Assembly (NCBI GenBank): GCA_037953745.1
Contig: JBAKBP010007988.1
Span: 30,963-94,962 of the forward strand
Reading direction: 5' to 3'
Source: Lithodes maja
Lineage: Eukaryota; Arthropoda; Malacostraca; Decapoda; Lithodidae
DNA: 64,000 nucleotides
The notes beneath the pieces were generated by a model. It saw only the letters and a list, made by a program, of their open reading frames with translations. It did no database searches and had not been told where the DNA came from. Below, piece by piece: positions 1 to 10,897 of this stretch. The position numbers and the translations under genes were made by a program. Position 1 is the first letter of the stretch. Each line of letters begins with the position of its first letter.

Positions 1-267
1 CACATAGGCTATGACACATAGGCTAGGCCTATATGCTTTCATTAATTTCATTGGAGGTTGTTTGGTTGGTAACGTTCAACAAGACTTCATCGGCCTTAGG
101 CCTATTTAGCCTACCATGTTTTTTTTTTTTTTCAAGGAATATTGTGTTTCATAGTTGTTTTTCATAGTTTGAGTGGAGGATTTGCATTAACGGTAAACCT
201 GACTTTTTTTGACCGACAGCGATTTCAGTAAGTTTTAGTTTGTATTTTTTCATTTTTCCTTCAGATT
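1..267. other. Flank left of DIRS-A copy 1, no gene seen
   Basis: AT-rich sequence with taggcct-type words and a T run near 120-133. No reading frame, RNA or terminal repeat is supported. It ends where the gggaggtttgac terminus of the first DIRS element begins. Confidence 0.6.
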
Positions 268-319
268 GGGAGGTTTGACGTACCTCCCAACCTACCAAAT
301 AGGAAAACCTACTATTTGG

Positions 320-613
320 TAGTAGTCTTGGAAAATCCAACGTCAAGGCTATTAACCTAATTGCAATGACGACTTGTCTATTTTGACTGCTATGTCGTCA
401 TTCCAACCGCGGTTAAAAAGAAAACGTCTAGAGTCTACTCCTTATCTTGCTCTAGGAGACGTTGTACATTAACCAAAACTACCACCGAAGGTGAAAAAAG
501 CATAGAAGAGAAGAAAAAGGGGTTTACCTTAGTTACCGCTTAAGGCCCATCCCGTGTTCTGTCATGTGCAGATCACTGTCGAATGTGCGCATGAGCGACC
601 CTCTCTTGTTATC
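320..613 (+). repeat. Left inverted terminal repeat of DIRS-A copy 1
   Basis: From gtagtcttgg to ttgttatca this segment is the reverse complement of 8126-8427 with few mismatches. It lies inside a roughly 50-bp terminal segment (268-319) that contains short hairpins (gggaggt/acctccc). Confidence 0.9.
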
Positions 614-676
614 ACATCTCACGTCAGCAGAAGAACGCGGATGGGCAGGGGTCCGGCGTGAGGGAGGGTATTATGT

Positions 677-790
677 ACGTTGGATTTTCCAAGACTACTA
701 CCAAATAGTAGGTTTTCCTATTTGGTAGGTTGGGAGGTACGTCAAACCTCCCAATTTGTTAGTAGTCTTGGCAAATCCAACGTCAAGGCT
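677..790 (+). repeat. Internal complementary region of DIRS-A copy 1
   Basis: The first half is the reverse complement of the left end and the second half that of the right end. They meet at cctccc|aatttgttag, which fixes the termini as gggagg... and ...ctaacaaatt. In DIRS elements this region is thought to template end joining during circle formation. Confidence 0.88.
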
Positions 791-1199
791 GCATAACAAA
801 TAGGAGGAGGACATCCAAGCCCAACCTACCAAAAAAACCAATGCATAAAACAAAAGTATGAATGACAAAGACACAATTTAAACAAGAGAGTCTAATAAAA
901 GAGTGAAAAACTGAGGAGTAGCTAAAAAGAACAGTTTTAACACATGCCCGTCATTCATAGTAATGCAAAAACATAGACTTGTCTGAAACCAAAAGGTACT
1001 GTACCCAAAATCCCTTTTCTTCAAAAACCAACAAAAACACTGAACACAAGAACAAAACACAATTTTCAATGTGGCAAAAACACTTATGTACTGGAACAAT
1101 ACACAATCCCAAACTTGCAATCCAGTGTTGCAAACCCCCCCCCCACCCCCTTTGTCATATAAAACAAAGGAAAAGAACGAGGGACAAGGGGGGAAGACC

Positions 1200-2044
1200 A
1201 GGGATCTTCGCCAGAGCACCAGGAAACACGACCCCCGAGAGCAATCACCAGCCGAGGGGGTCGAACACTGGACACGGAGAGGTAGGAGGAGATGAAGGAA
1301 TTGATAGAAGACCCACAAAACCGCTGAGGCGAAGGCAGGTAAGGATCGACGTGGCAGGAACCGGATGGAGGCAGCAAAGGATCTGACATCGTGCGCAGAA
1401 CCCCTACAAACAGGGCGACGGGCACGAACGGTCCGACTAACGCGGCGGCCCATCTGCACCCGCGAGAGCCTCCCACCTGTCCGAGGAGACACCCACACAG
1501 CAGGACCCGAAGGCGGCGCCACAGATGCAACAGAGGAGCGCAAGGCCGACACCGGGCACAACACATGGCGAGGATGCCCAAGCCGGAAAGCCTGGACGGC
1601 GAAAGGCCGGAAAGCGGGGGCCGCCCTCCCAAGTGTGGCAACAAAAGGAGGGGAGGAGGCGAACGAGACGCCATGCAAGGACGGGGAGAATCGCACGCAG
1701 TCCCGGGGCCATGACAACGCCGCTAGGGCAGACACCCGAACCCCAGTGGCCAGAGCGACAAGGAAGAGCGGACGCCCGAGCAACAGAACCGCCGTAGCGG
1801 CCCTTGTAGATGTGGGCGAAGCCAGAAGGACTAGAGCCCGCCCCAGATCCCACTGCGGAGGGACCTGGCGCGGAGGAGGTCGATCCCGGAAGGCAGCCCA
1901 GCGACGGACCCAAAGAGCCCCCGGACGGCAGACAAGTGGGTACGTATAGCGTCGACTCGAAAGTGACGTGTACGGAAGAGGTGAAACAAGGAGCGTAGGA
2001 CGAGGGAAGGAGAGCAAACAGGCAGGCGAGTGGCCTGTAGCCAC
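1200..2044 (-). pseudogene. Tyrosine recombinase of DIRS-A copy 1, frameshifted
   Basis: Catalytic core of a DIRS tyrosine recombinase that would integrate the circular cDNA. Recognisable boxes are ATGVRVSALAAL (first Arg, codon near 1736-1738) and AHDVRSFAAS (His near 1391-1393, second Arg near 1382-1384). The nucleophile box, SSYLSV with its Tyr codon at 1282-1284, is in a different frame from HDVR, so the catalytic set is split by a frameshift between about 1290 and 1320. The same split occurs in copy 2. The DIRS-B recombinase at 32026-32979 keeps all the boxes in one frame and served as the guide. A C run near 1133-1148 follows the coding part. Either an inherited disabling mutation or, less likely, a programmed shift. 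Confidence 0.7.
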
Positions 2045-2117
2045 CTAGGAAAAAACCTCCAGCGGGACCCGGAAGGCCCCCAAGGAGAAGACGGCCAGGA
2101 ACGCTGCAGGAAGTCAG

Positions 2118-4053
2118 TCAGGGCCCGGTCAGGGCCCGGCCCGGGACCGGGAGCCACCGTGCCACATGAACAAGCACGATGCGAAGGCCAACGAGGCCCG
2201 CAGGTCCCCAACCGAGCCCAAGTGGAAGCCGGAGACAGGTAGAGGGACCGGACTCGGGCACCACCGCGGCAACCGGGCGGACCAAGCCCGTGCCGGCCAC
2301 AGAGGCGCGAGGAGCCCGACGCAGCCGTGGTACAGCCGCAGCCTCGCGAGGACTGGGCACAGCAACAGCGCGTCCGGGGGCGGAAAGATGTATATCGACC
2401 GCCACCTGTACCAGGCCACCATGAAAGCGGCCGGACCCCCCCCCGGAGCGCGAGGCCGGAGGGAGAGGCCCAAAGGCAACTGGCGCGGCACCCCCGATGC
2501 GAACAAGGCGACCTCCGGAACACCTCAGGAAGCCGCGAGGTCGGTGAACACAGTCCGTTGCATCGCCCATTCAACAAGAACGCCCTGCCCCCACGACAGG
2601 GCGGCCGCCCACAGGGTGGCAGGCCCGGGCAGGGAGGAGGCATGCAAGGAGAAGGGGTGTCGGGCCGCGAGGAAGAACAACTCCACCGAGACCCCCAATA
2701 GAGTCAACGACCTGGAGGACCCCCGCAGAAGGAAACAGGGGACAGCCTGTCTGAGTGTCTAACCCGAAGGCCACCGACTGACCCCGAAGGGCCAGCGCGT
2801 GGTCCCGCAGGAAGAGCAGAGGAACCAACAGTCCGAGGGCAGAGACGGGTAAGTGGAGGGAGACCCACCCATCTGCCGGGAAGTGGACGTCCCAGGTTCG
2901 ATCGGGAACCCCACCCAACCTTGCTCGACGTATCTGTGGCTACCCAGACCGTCGGCGGGGGGGCGGACCAGGGCACAGCCGCAGAGAGCGAGCCCTGAGC
3001 AACCCAGAGACCGAAGTGTCTGCGAACGGTACGCAGGAGTGGCAGGAGCCGACCCAGAGGGGCAACGGAAACACCGCGGGGCCCATGAGGAGGAGGCGGA
3101 GTAGCCAGAGGCTCCCTAAGGGAAGGGGCAGAGCGGCCCAAAGCAGCGAACCCACGAACGAGTCCCAGAGCCACCCCAGGAGGGAGACCGAGTGCAACAC
3201 GGCGAAGACCGTCCACCGAAGGTGCACCGCGGCCGGCAGACCCCGGGGCACCGTAGCGCCGGACAAAACCCATGCGAGACCGACCCACGGCACGACACGC
3301 GACGGGGTCAAGCGTGAATCGGGAACATCAAAAGGGGAACCCGAACCGTGCGACGGTGCGAACGACTGTGAGGGCGTCGCCAACTCACAGGCCTAGGGCT
3401 TCGGAAACAACCAACCAGTCGGCCAAGGAAAACAGGAGCTGGAGCCCGCTCCTGAGGAGAGGACCCAGAGCCTGCCCCACATGCGCGGAGAAGATCCGCG
3501 GCGCGATGTGGAGACCGAAGGGAAGGCCGGCGAACAGGAACACACGATCGGAAGTCCGAACGGCCAAGAATCGCGGGAAGAGAGGATGGAGAGGAACGAG
3601 CCAAGACGCATCCTGGAGGGCCAGCGACACAACCCATGACAGAGGGCACAGGGCCAGGCGTATCAGGGGTACCGGCAGCATCCGAAACCGTGTGAGCACG
3701 ACGCGCCCGTGGAGGGCCGACAGAACCACCAACGGTCGCATCGCGTCGCAGTTCGTCGACGGGACCAGAAAGACACGGGAGAGGAAAACCGGGCGACCGG
3801 CGGTCAACTCCCTCGACGCTACCCAGCTCGGGCATGGAAGTGAGCACGTGGGCCACCTCCGAAGAGATGGGCCGGCGTCGGTGACAAGAGCGGAAAGGGG
3901 GTCGAGACGTCCACCACCAGGTGAGACCCCACCGCGCAACCCGCCGCCCCCAACGTCCCTCGCGGCAACCGAGGGGCGCAAGGGCAAAAACAACCCGAGG
4001 GAGCACCCGAGAGGAGGGGAGCGACCCGGTCGGCCAGGCGAGAAGGAGAACAA
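2118..4053 (-). pseudogene. RT and RNase H region of DIRS-A copy 1, degraded
   Basis: Reverse transcriptase (about 3385-4053) and RNase H (about 2530-3300) of a DIRS element, followed by the conserved block ending in RSIYIFPPPDALL (2129-2506). Fold-defining stretches persist (LPFGLHIAPRIF, ADWLVV, TVWVATDTSS). Catalytic positions are gone when aligned with DIRS-B: SLDL reads SLAL (plus-strand 3612-3626), YLDD reads SLAD (3418-3429) and WIDTDAS reads WVATDTS (Ala codon 2938-2940). The region is spread over several frames. Codons needing A (Lys, Asn, Asp, Glu, Tyr) are rare throughout. It cannot encode a working polymerase as read. Confidence 0.68.
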
Positions 4054-6129
4054 GGAGGCCGACCCAGAGAACTACACATTGTGTTGACGCGGAGGTACCC
4101 TCGGTACGGGCCGTGCGGGCACGAGCGCCACGTCAACCTCTACCCCCCCCCCCCCCAACCCCAGGCCGGCGCGGGGCAGACCACGGCGAAGGGCGGCCGG
4201 AAGTGGAAGACCGGCCAGCCCCGACACAGCGGGGATGAAAGGGGCAAGAACAGAAGGGCGAGGCGGAATCGACGCACTGGCCTGCAACGTCCCAGTCCTG
4301 CGGCCGCGCAAGGCGGCAGCACTCGTAGCAGCACCCCGAAGAGGACCGGCAGAAGGACGGGACTGAGAAGACCCCGCGTGCGACACAGCACGACGGTGCG
4401 TGACGGAAGCAGGGACCGCAACGTCACAGCGCGTCGTCGCGTGTCGGAAGCAGGGGCCGCCGACAGAGAAGCGAGCATACCCAAGCAACCAGCTGAAACA
4501 ACCCCGACGTATATAGCGCAGAGTACAACAAACCCTGACGAATATCCAAGGGGGCCGGCCGGCAGAACGAGGACCGCACTGTCGGGCGGCGCCGAGTTGC
4601 CGCGCACAAAACCGCCTTCAGCTCGGGAACCAAAGACACCGCGAGCCGAAGGTGGACCCGCAGAACGCGGTCCAAACCCTCGCGAAGAGCGCCTGGCGCA
4701 GACGCCCCGAAAAGCCGCAGGCGGGGACAGACGGCTGGAGGGAACCGAAAGACAAGACAAGAAGTCCGTCACCCTCTGTCGCAAGGGAAAAACCGTGGCG
4801 ACAGAGGCCTGATCCGGGTGAGAGAAGAGCGGGGTAGCAATAGAACAAAGTTCAAGAATGGGCGCGCCCATCCAGGACCAGAACGCGCCGGCCAACCTGC
4901 CGACAGACACAAGAGGAGGCAAAAGCAGGGACGAACCCAGTCCAACGTCAAGGCTAGTAACCTAAGGGAGGGACCGAAGGAGAGCCGTCGACGGAACGGT
5001 GTGAAGGTGAAGGCCACAGCAAACCAGGCCTCCAAGGGGAGAGGGCGACCGAGCATGACGGCGAAGCCAGGCGTACCGGCGTCGCACAAACCCGTCCCAT
5101 AGGAGGACAGACCCGTCAACACAGCCAGGGACTGAACAGCCGGAAGGAGGTCAGTGCGGCTGAAGTCTGACCAGAGCGTAGGCCTGCAGAAGGGAGCGGG
5201 ACCGTAGCAGGGGTAGGAAGGGCGAGGCGCTGAGGGTGAGGCACCGCCAAGAAGCGCGAGAAGAGGGAGGCGTCCAACGACGCCAAGCACCCGTCGAAGC
5301 GTGACACAACCCAGCCCTGCAAAGCCAACAATCGAACCGAGAGAGGCGACCCCCCCCACCCCCCCCCCCACCCAGAAGGGTCGGCCCGCAGGGACAGGCG
5401 TGAGCGGGAGCGAGACCCACGACACGAACCAGCAGCGTCGCGGCCCAAGGAAGGCGAGCGACGACGGCCGTGTCGCCGTAGAGGGACCCGTCCCCGAACA
5501 CGAACGGCCGAGGGGGAAACAGCACCTTCCCCCTCTTCCAGCGACACGACAGCTCCCGAGAAAGGGGGACCCCGAAACCTCACCGAGGCAAGAGGAGGGG
5601 TACCCCCCAGGCGAGACGGGAGTGAAGGGCAGGAAGAGAAGAAGGAGGAGGAGCAGGACGACGGGAGGGGGAAGGCTGGCCGGGTGAAAGGAGGCCAGAA
5701 GGAGCCGCGGGGGGAAACAGAGCAAGGACCCCCGGGGCTGAGAGAACAGGGTGGCCCGACACCGAGGAGGAGGAGGGAGGGACCCCCACCGTGGACGAGA
5801 CCGTGAAGGAAGAAGAGGCACTGAAGCAGGTGAAGTAGGAGAAGCAACGACACCCAGGCGGACCCTCCTGGACAGTGTAGGAGGGAGCAGAGGGCCAGCG
5901 ACAGCACGAACAACCGCGCGCGGAGAGGACAACGTAAGAGGAAGTCGTCTGGGCTAGGAAAGCGGGCGGAAGGGAGGAGAGCCCCTATCCGTAGAGGCCA
6001 GGGGAGGGCGCATAGGAGCAGAGCCGCTAACCCCGGCCTCAGGGCGAGAACCAAGACGAGGGCGACGGGCGACGTCAAGGCGATCAGGAGGACGACGAGG
6101 GGCAGTAGCGAGGCGAGCGAGAGCGTGGA
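4054..6129 (-). other. A-poor upstream coding region of DIRS-A copy 1, possibly gag
   Basis: By position this lies upstream of RT on the minus strand, where DIRS elements carry gag. Several overlapping frames are open for 200-390 codons (for example 4769-5932), but the strand has so little A that stop codons are rare in every frame, so length is not evidence of coding. I see no zinc knuckle or known domain. The proteins would be mostly Pro, Arg, Ser, Gly, Leu and Val. Function unassigned. Confidence 0.35.
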
Positions 6130-6373
6130 GGCTTAGGGTGACCAGTAGCGTAGGTGAACCATATGATATCCAGCTCGCCTTGTACCATTTGTGCCAACCC
6201 CAGATGGGACGGCACAACGTCGTCCACGAATTCCAGGTACCTATTTACAGCTAGGTGAACTGAGGCTAACACATGAAAGGAGACAAGCCCAATTCGTCAC
6301 CGCCCGGTCTGGGAGTGAACCCCCGACCCCTCGTGTGTGAGACGAGAGCTCCACCTACGAGGCTACGGGCTGT
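6130..6373 (-). mobile_element. tRNA-headed SINE inserted in DIRS-A copy 1
   Basis: DIRS-A copy 2 lacks this segment: its sequence runs from gagagcgtgga directly to about 60 bp absent here and then on to ggtgaacggcc. On the minus strand the insert begins with a tRNA-like head (6301-6370) with a five-pair anticodon stem (ctcgt/acgag) around loop ctcacac, which would read CAC (Val). The body contains a gttcacctagctgtaaatag-type stretch as in many invertebrate tRNA-SINEs. The T-arm is imperfect, so it is a SINE promoter head and not a tRNA gene. Confidence 0.65.
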
Positions 6374-7014
6374 GGTGAACGGCCGGCAGTCGGGTCAGGG
6401 ATACCCAGGGTGACGCGGAACCGGGCGGCAACAAAGGCCGGGGAACGGCGGCCCACAGGCCCAATGTGGCGGGAGACCATCGGCCACACCGACGGAAGGG
6501 AAGCAGAGGCCACAGCCGCCGCCGAGGAACCAGGGCCATGGAGCAGCACAACCACCAGGGCCAGACACGGGCCACACAGAGCAGGGAGGTAGGCCGTAGA
6601 GGACACAAAGAGCGAGTGGCGCAAGCAGGACATGTGGCTCACCAAGCACGGGGAGCGACAACCAAGGCGAAAGCAAAGCAGCCGACCAGCACGAGAAGAA
6701 CACACACCAGAATCAGCACGTCGAAGGAGTAAGTGGAGAGAATGTCCAAGAAGAACCAGGGAAGGAGCATGGGGAAACAGGAACACACATGCAAACAGGT
6801 ATCTGTACTCACCCTAAACCGGGAGCACAGAGGTAGGTGAGGAGGGCGGCCGAGGCGGAAGAGCACCAGCAGAACCTGCAAAGATGGAGAAAGTGTTAAC
6901 CACCACTCAACATCTTACATGCAGGGCCTATAACACCAGGAAAGTGCATACACCAATATAGTATCAGGCAACAATATGACACAAAAAAGGGTCAACAGTG
7001 AAAGCCAACTATAA

Positions 7015-7158
7015 CCGCAAATTTGCGGGCCAATGGAGGTAGATCCGTACCGACACAAACCTCCCACATCGCCACGCGACCCCCCAGCGATCTCCGCAAA
7101 TTTGCGGGGAGCCGCAACGACCCAGAGGGCCGAATCGAGCACTCCGCAAATTTGCGGG
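7015..7158. promoter_or_regulatory. Three CCGCAAATTTGCGG palindromes in the DIRS-A 5' region
   Basis: A 14-bp perfect palindrome occurs at 7015-7028, 7094-7107 and 7144-7157, upstream of the coding region on the minus strand. In copy 2 it recurs near 52862 (one extra A), 52942 and 52992. Spacing is about 80 and 50 bp. A binding site for a dimeric factor or an RNA hairpin is possible; this is inference. Confidence 0.4.
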
Positions 7159-8125
7159 ACCGGCCAAGAGGGCCCGGTGCCGAACAAGCGAGAGGGGCGT
7201 CTAGGAAAACCAAAAAAGGCCCGCAAACAAGCGTCAACTCCTTATGAACTCCAAGCGACGATGACCATCTAGCTGAGCAGTGTCTTCCTTGATAATATCC
7301 TGACTCGACCGGTCAAGGGAGAGGCAAGGAAGACACACCAGGGGAGAGGAGGCACATCCCCTGGGAACCACCCAACCCACAGAGATAGAGCAAAGCCCAT
7401 GAGGAGAAGTGGCAGGTTGGGTGGTTTGGCACAACAGGGGCCCCCGTGGGGTACCCCAGGATTAGGCAAAAGTGATGAAAGGATGGAGGTGAAAACAGGA
7501 AGGAACACAAAAAAACAGTAATGAAACTGGTGAGAAAAAGGGTGGCCTAGCCGCGAGTAGAGAATGTGTCAGGGGCGAAAAACCCTGTGGAGTGAGGGAG
7601 AGGCCCCCGTGGGGTACCCCTGGGTAACACGAACCACTAAGCGCCCAGGCCCTTGAGACACAGTGAAGGCTCGAAAGGGGGGACTCGGGAATAACGCTAG
7701 TTATGCGGCTGACACAAACACTACAAACAGCACCGCCACCACGAAATCTCAGATTGTGAACCAACTGTACACCTAGGCTATGAAAAAATGAGAACTCATA
7801 GGGGCATAGCAATTCCTGAATGATAAACAAGCTAGGCTAATTGAAGCTAAAAGCTAAACTATGCCCAGACTAACAGGAAAAAAGAATATGAAAAGAGAAA
7901 GAATGAAAAAATATAGACGGGGAACGCCAAGCGCCCCCGTACCTTCGGTAGCTATTTCCACACGCGTCTCCATTAAACACACTGAGGAGCCCATTTAGGT
8001 GTGTCCTAGATCACGTAACATCTGTCTAGCAAAAAGAAGGCCAGAAAAGCCGAAACGAACCTAAAACAGGGTGAATTGAAGGAGCACAACAAAAGCGACT
8101 TCATTCAATGGAGCGTGTGAAAAAA

Positions 8126-8427
8126 TGATAACAAGAGAGGGTCGCTCATGCGCACGTTCGACAGTGATCTGCACATGACGGAACACGGGATGGGCCTTAA
8201 GCGGTAACTAAGGTAAACCCCTTTTTCTTCTCTTCTATGCTTTTTTCACCTTCGGTGGTAGTTTTGGTTAATGTACAACGTCTCCTAGAGCAAGATAAGG
8301 AGTAGACTCTAGACGTTTTCTTTTTAACCGCGGTTGGAATGACGACATACAGTAGCAGTCAAAATAGACAAGTCGTCATTGCAATTAGGTTAATAGCCTT
8401 GACGTTGGATTTGCCAAGACTACTAAC
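8126..8427 (-). repeat. Right inverted terminal repeat of DIRS-A copy 1
   Basis: Reverse complement of 320-613. It ends ...actactaacaaat at the element boundary (8431), next to unrelated flank beginning atagtg. Confidence 0.9.
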
Positions 8428-8431
8428 AAAT

Positions 8432-9550
8432 ATAGTGTTGTTTTATACTGAAGAGGAGCTGAAATTAGTATTTATCCATTATCCAACAATCTAAAAACAC
8501 GCCCCCCACTAGTGGGGAGGGCTATGAAGTTCAGGGAAAATGAGGGGTTAAAAGCGTAAAAATACAATAATATAGCGTTTTGTATCAAAACTTGGCTCGG
8601 GTTTTCCCAAATTGCAAACCCATAAAACCCAATTTGGGCGGGTGCCCAACCCCGTAAAGGGTTGAAATAGGGGAGCTATCCCCCCGCCAAAGGCGGCTTT
8701 CTAGGGCCTTTCCTAGCTGATGCTGAGAGGATTGGGTTCTAGTCATGTAGTGATGGGCTGGTCTATCAGAGTGAGAACTGAGCAATCTCTGCCATACCCA
8801 TAGCTTACTCTGACTGTTCCTTTTACTTATATATTTTCTAGATCTCAAGTGACGGCGTCTCTTCCGTGGATTGACCTCCCAATCTACCAAGATTGGAAGC
8901 CAAAGTGTCATATTTTTCCCTTGCCCCTCAACTTTCTCTTCATAATTGCTGAGGGGCACAGGGCCCTGGGTGGGGCTTTGGTTTCCCGGGCATTTCCGCA
9001 CCCTTCTCAGCTCCCCGCCGTGGAGTGGCTTCGGTCACCCAGGCTTTATTGTGGTCGGCGGGTAGGGTTCTGTGGGGGCGCTCAGTTATGGCCTTGGCCT
9101 TGCTCGGGGCCTTGGGGCTGTTCGGCCAGGCAGCATGGGGAACAACAACAACAACAACAACCAAATTTTGTGAATACCCGAGCCAACTTTTGACGAAAGC
9201 TGGCTCGGATTTCACAGGGTGGAGTGGGTAGCCTAATATCTTATGTTATAAAAATAGTCAACTTTGGGAAGACATTAGCCTAACCTAACAACCTTACCTA
9301 ACCTATCCTAGTATTATGGGTGGGGGCTGCCGCCCCCACACCCCCGCTGGTTGGGTTAGGCTATTATTTTATTTGTATTTTAATTTTTTAATGTGCTAGG
9401 CTATTAGCCTAACCTAACCTAGTATATGGGTGGGGGCTGCCGCCCTCACACCCCCGCTGGTTGGGTACTGGCTGAAAAACTTATTGTTTTACAGTAGGCT
9501 ATACTGTATTTTAGCGTTTTTTTTTCTTTCTCCCTTATAACACATTTCAG
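8432..9550. other. Non-coding interval with a possible inverted-end element
   Basis: No gene is seen. An imperfect inverted pair, aaaacttggctcgggtttt near 8587 and aatacccgagccaactttt near 9173, brackets about 600 bp and may mark an old non-autonomous DNA element; it holds a (caa)n run at 9141-9161. Further right, a gggtgggggctgccgcc unit occurs twice (about 9318-9356 and 9425-9464), separated by taacctaacct words. Confidence 0.4.
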
Positions 9551-10555
9551 CTCTTAACCTAAGAAGTGCGCATGGGGGTAATTAGACACCTCTGCCTGTG
9601 CTGACGTATTTGAGCTGTTTCCATCACTAAAATATTCATTTTACCATATATAGCATTAATACTTATCCATACGCGCCTATTATGGGTTGATTATAAAGGT
9701 ATTAACCTTAACCCTCCAGCCCCGGCTATGTATTATATATATATTCCTCGAAACCCGGGTGTTTTGGCCGAAAAATGTCTAGGCTAGGCTACCGTATATT
9801 CGTTAATCAGACTGCTTCCCGCATTCCCGCGCATCCCCAAGCGTAGCTGTGTTATTTACCTGTAGAATGGCATTAAGTAGAGCTCTCTAAGTCAACTGGT
9901 TGAGCTGTGATGATGATTTCATTGGAGATAACTTTATGGCCAAAACAGCCACTTTACACCACTTTTCGATACTTAACAACAACACACAGGCACACACGAA
10001 CAAGCGACGCTCTCCTTCTTGTGGCCGGAGGTGCGGGGCGTTGGTCCAGCCGGCTGTTGTTTACATGCGTCGGACCGACGCCTCGCACACGAAGCTCACA
10101 GGCTTTCAACCACTGGGCGTTCAAGAGGCCTTCCGGGTACCTGTTATATGCTTTTTTATGGGCGTTCAAGAGCCCTTCCGTGGTGAGAGGGTTAAACAAC
10201 AATAAAACGAGTGAAAACAGCGTTTGGATGGTCAAAATCGGAGATACAGGCCGCGAGTTATATAATGTATGGGTGAGGCAACCTGCTTTTCCGCCAATTT
10301 CCCCCAAAGCCACTGAGACACAGTCGATCGATACTCTCTCTCTCTCTCTCTTGCACTCGCTTGCTAACAGTGATGTCAATGCCCTGCTTGCAACTCGCTA
10401 ATGTTAGCACAAAAATATACCTCAGAATAAGGGAATAACAGGGAAAATAGGTGATAACTGAAGGAGGGGAGGAAAGTGGAGAAGGAGGGGAGGTAGAGGA
10501 GTGATATTTTGCATGGCCCAGGGGCAATTTTTTTTTTTTTTTTTTTTTTCGATGT
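9551..10555 (-). repeat. Left arm of a large inverted duplication
   Basis: Without the MITE at 9708-10195, this segment is the reverse complement of about 21785-22870. Shared landmarks are gcgcatgggggtaatt, the tgacgtatttgag stretch, a (tc)n run and ggcccaggggc followed by a long T run. The outer end of this arm has lost the cccggg-type terminus seen at 22883. Confidence 0.75.
9708..10195 (+). mobile_element. piggyBac-like MITE 1, TTAA-flanked
   Basis: TTAA at 9708-9711 and 10192-10195 flank a 480-bp non-coding insert. Its left end, ccctccagccccgg, matches the 3' terminus of the piggyBac-like elements at 40768 and 58886. Its right part carries two gggcgttcaagagcccttcc-type units, as in the 5' end of piggyBac copy 1. 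The other inverted arm (near 22202) shows the empty site with TGAA in place of TTAA. It is probably mobilised by the local piggyBac transposase. Confidence 0.85.
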
Positions 10556-10897
10556 TTAACCCTCCAGCCCCGGCTATGTACAGTCGACGCTCGATTTAAC
10601 GGACTAATAGGGGGGAGACCGAGTCCGTTGCTGGAAAAAGTCCGTATCTGGAAAATTGCCTTCGTATTTCGCTTTTTTTTTTTTTTTTTTGATTGAGGGA
10701 CACGTTGTGCTGTACTGTCCCTGAAAACATAATAACGTCTTATTTGTCATTGATATGATAAATTTCACATGGAGAAAAAAAAAAAAAAAAAAAGGAAGGA
10801 TATCCCCTCCTCTGTAGGCCTACTCCCTCCCCTCCCCGTCCCGCCTCAACCCCGACCCCGTTACTGTGATAATGTTGATAAGCCTTGTGCTACACCC

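Larger units (their letters stand above)
268..8431 (-). mobile_element. DIRS-type tyrosine-recombinase retrotransposon, family A copy 1
   Basis: The element is bounded by inverted terminal repeats (320-613 and 8126-8427) and has an internal complementary region at 677-790 that spells both ends joined head to tail. This is the known DIRS architecture, in which a tyrosine recombinase inserts a circular intermediate without target duplication. Coding sense is minus: an unassigned upstream region, RT, RNase H, a post-RNase H domain, then recombinase, so the internal complementary region lies at the 3' side. The interior (about 1180-6850) is GC-rich with very little T on the plus strand, whereas the outer kilobase at each end has ordinary composition. 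A near-identical copy lies at 42655-54278. A SINE has replaced about 60 bp near 6130. The enzymes look inactive. Confidence 0.88.

Noticed and set aside
1365..5102. Many plus-strand ORFs rich in Arg, Thr and Gly in DIRS-A copies 1 and 2
   Set aside because: The strand has almost no T, so stop codons are rare in all frames. They lie antisense to recognisable recombinase and RT blocks and match no family.
6301..6370. tRNA-Val(CAC) gene on minus
   Set aside because: Anticodon arm is good, but the T-arm and acceptor pairing are imperfect, and it is the head of a SINE found only in one DIRS-A copy.
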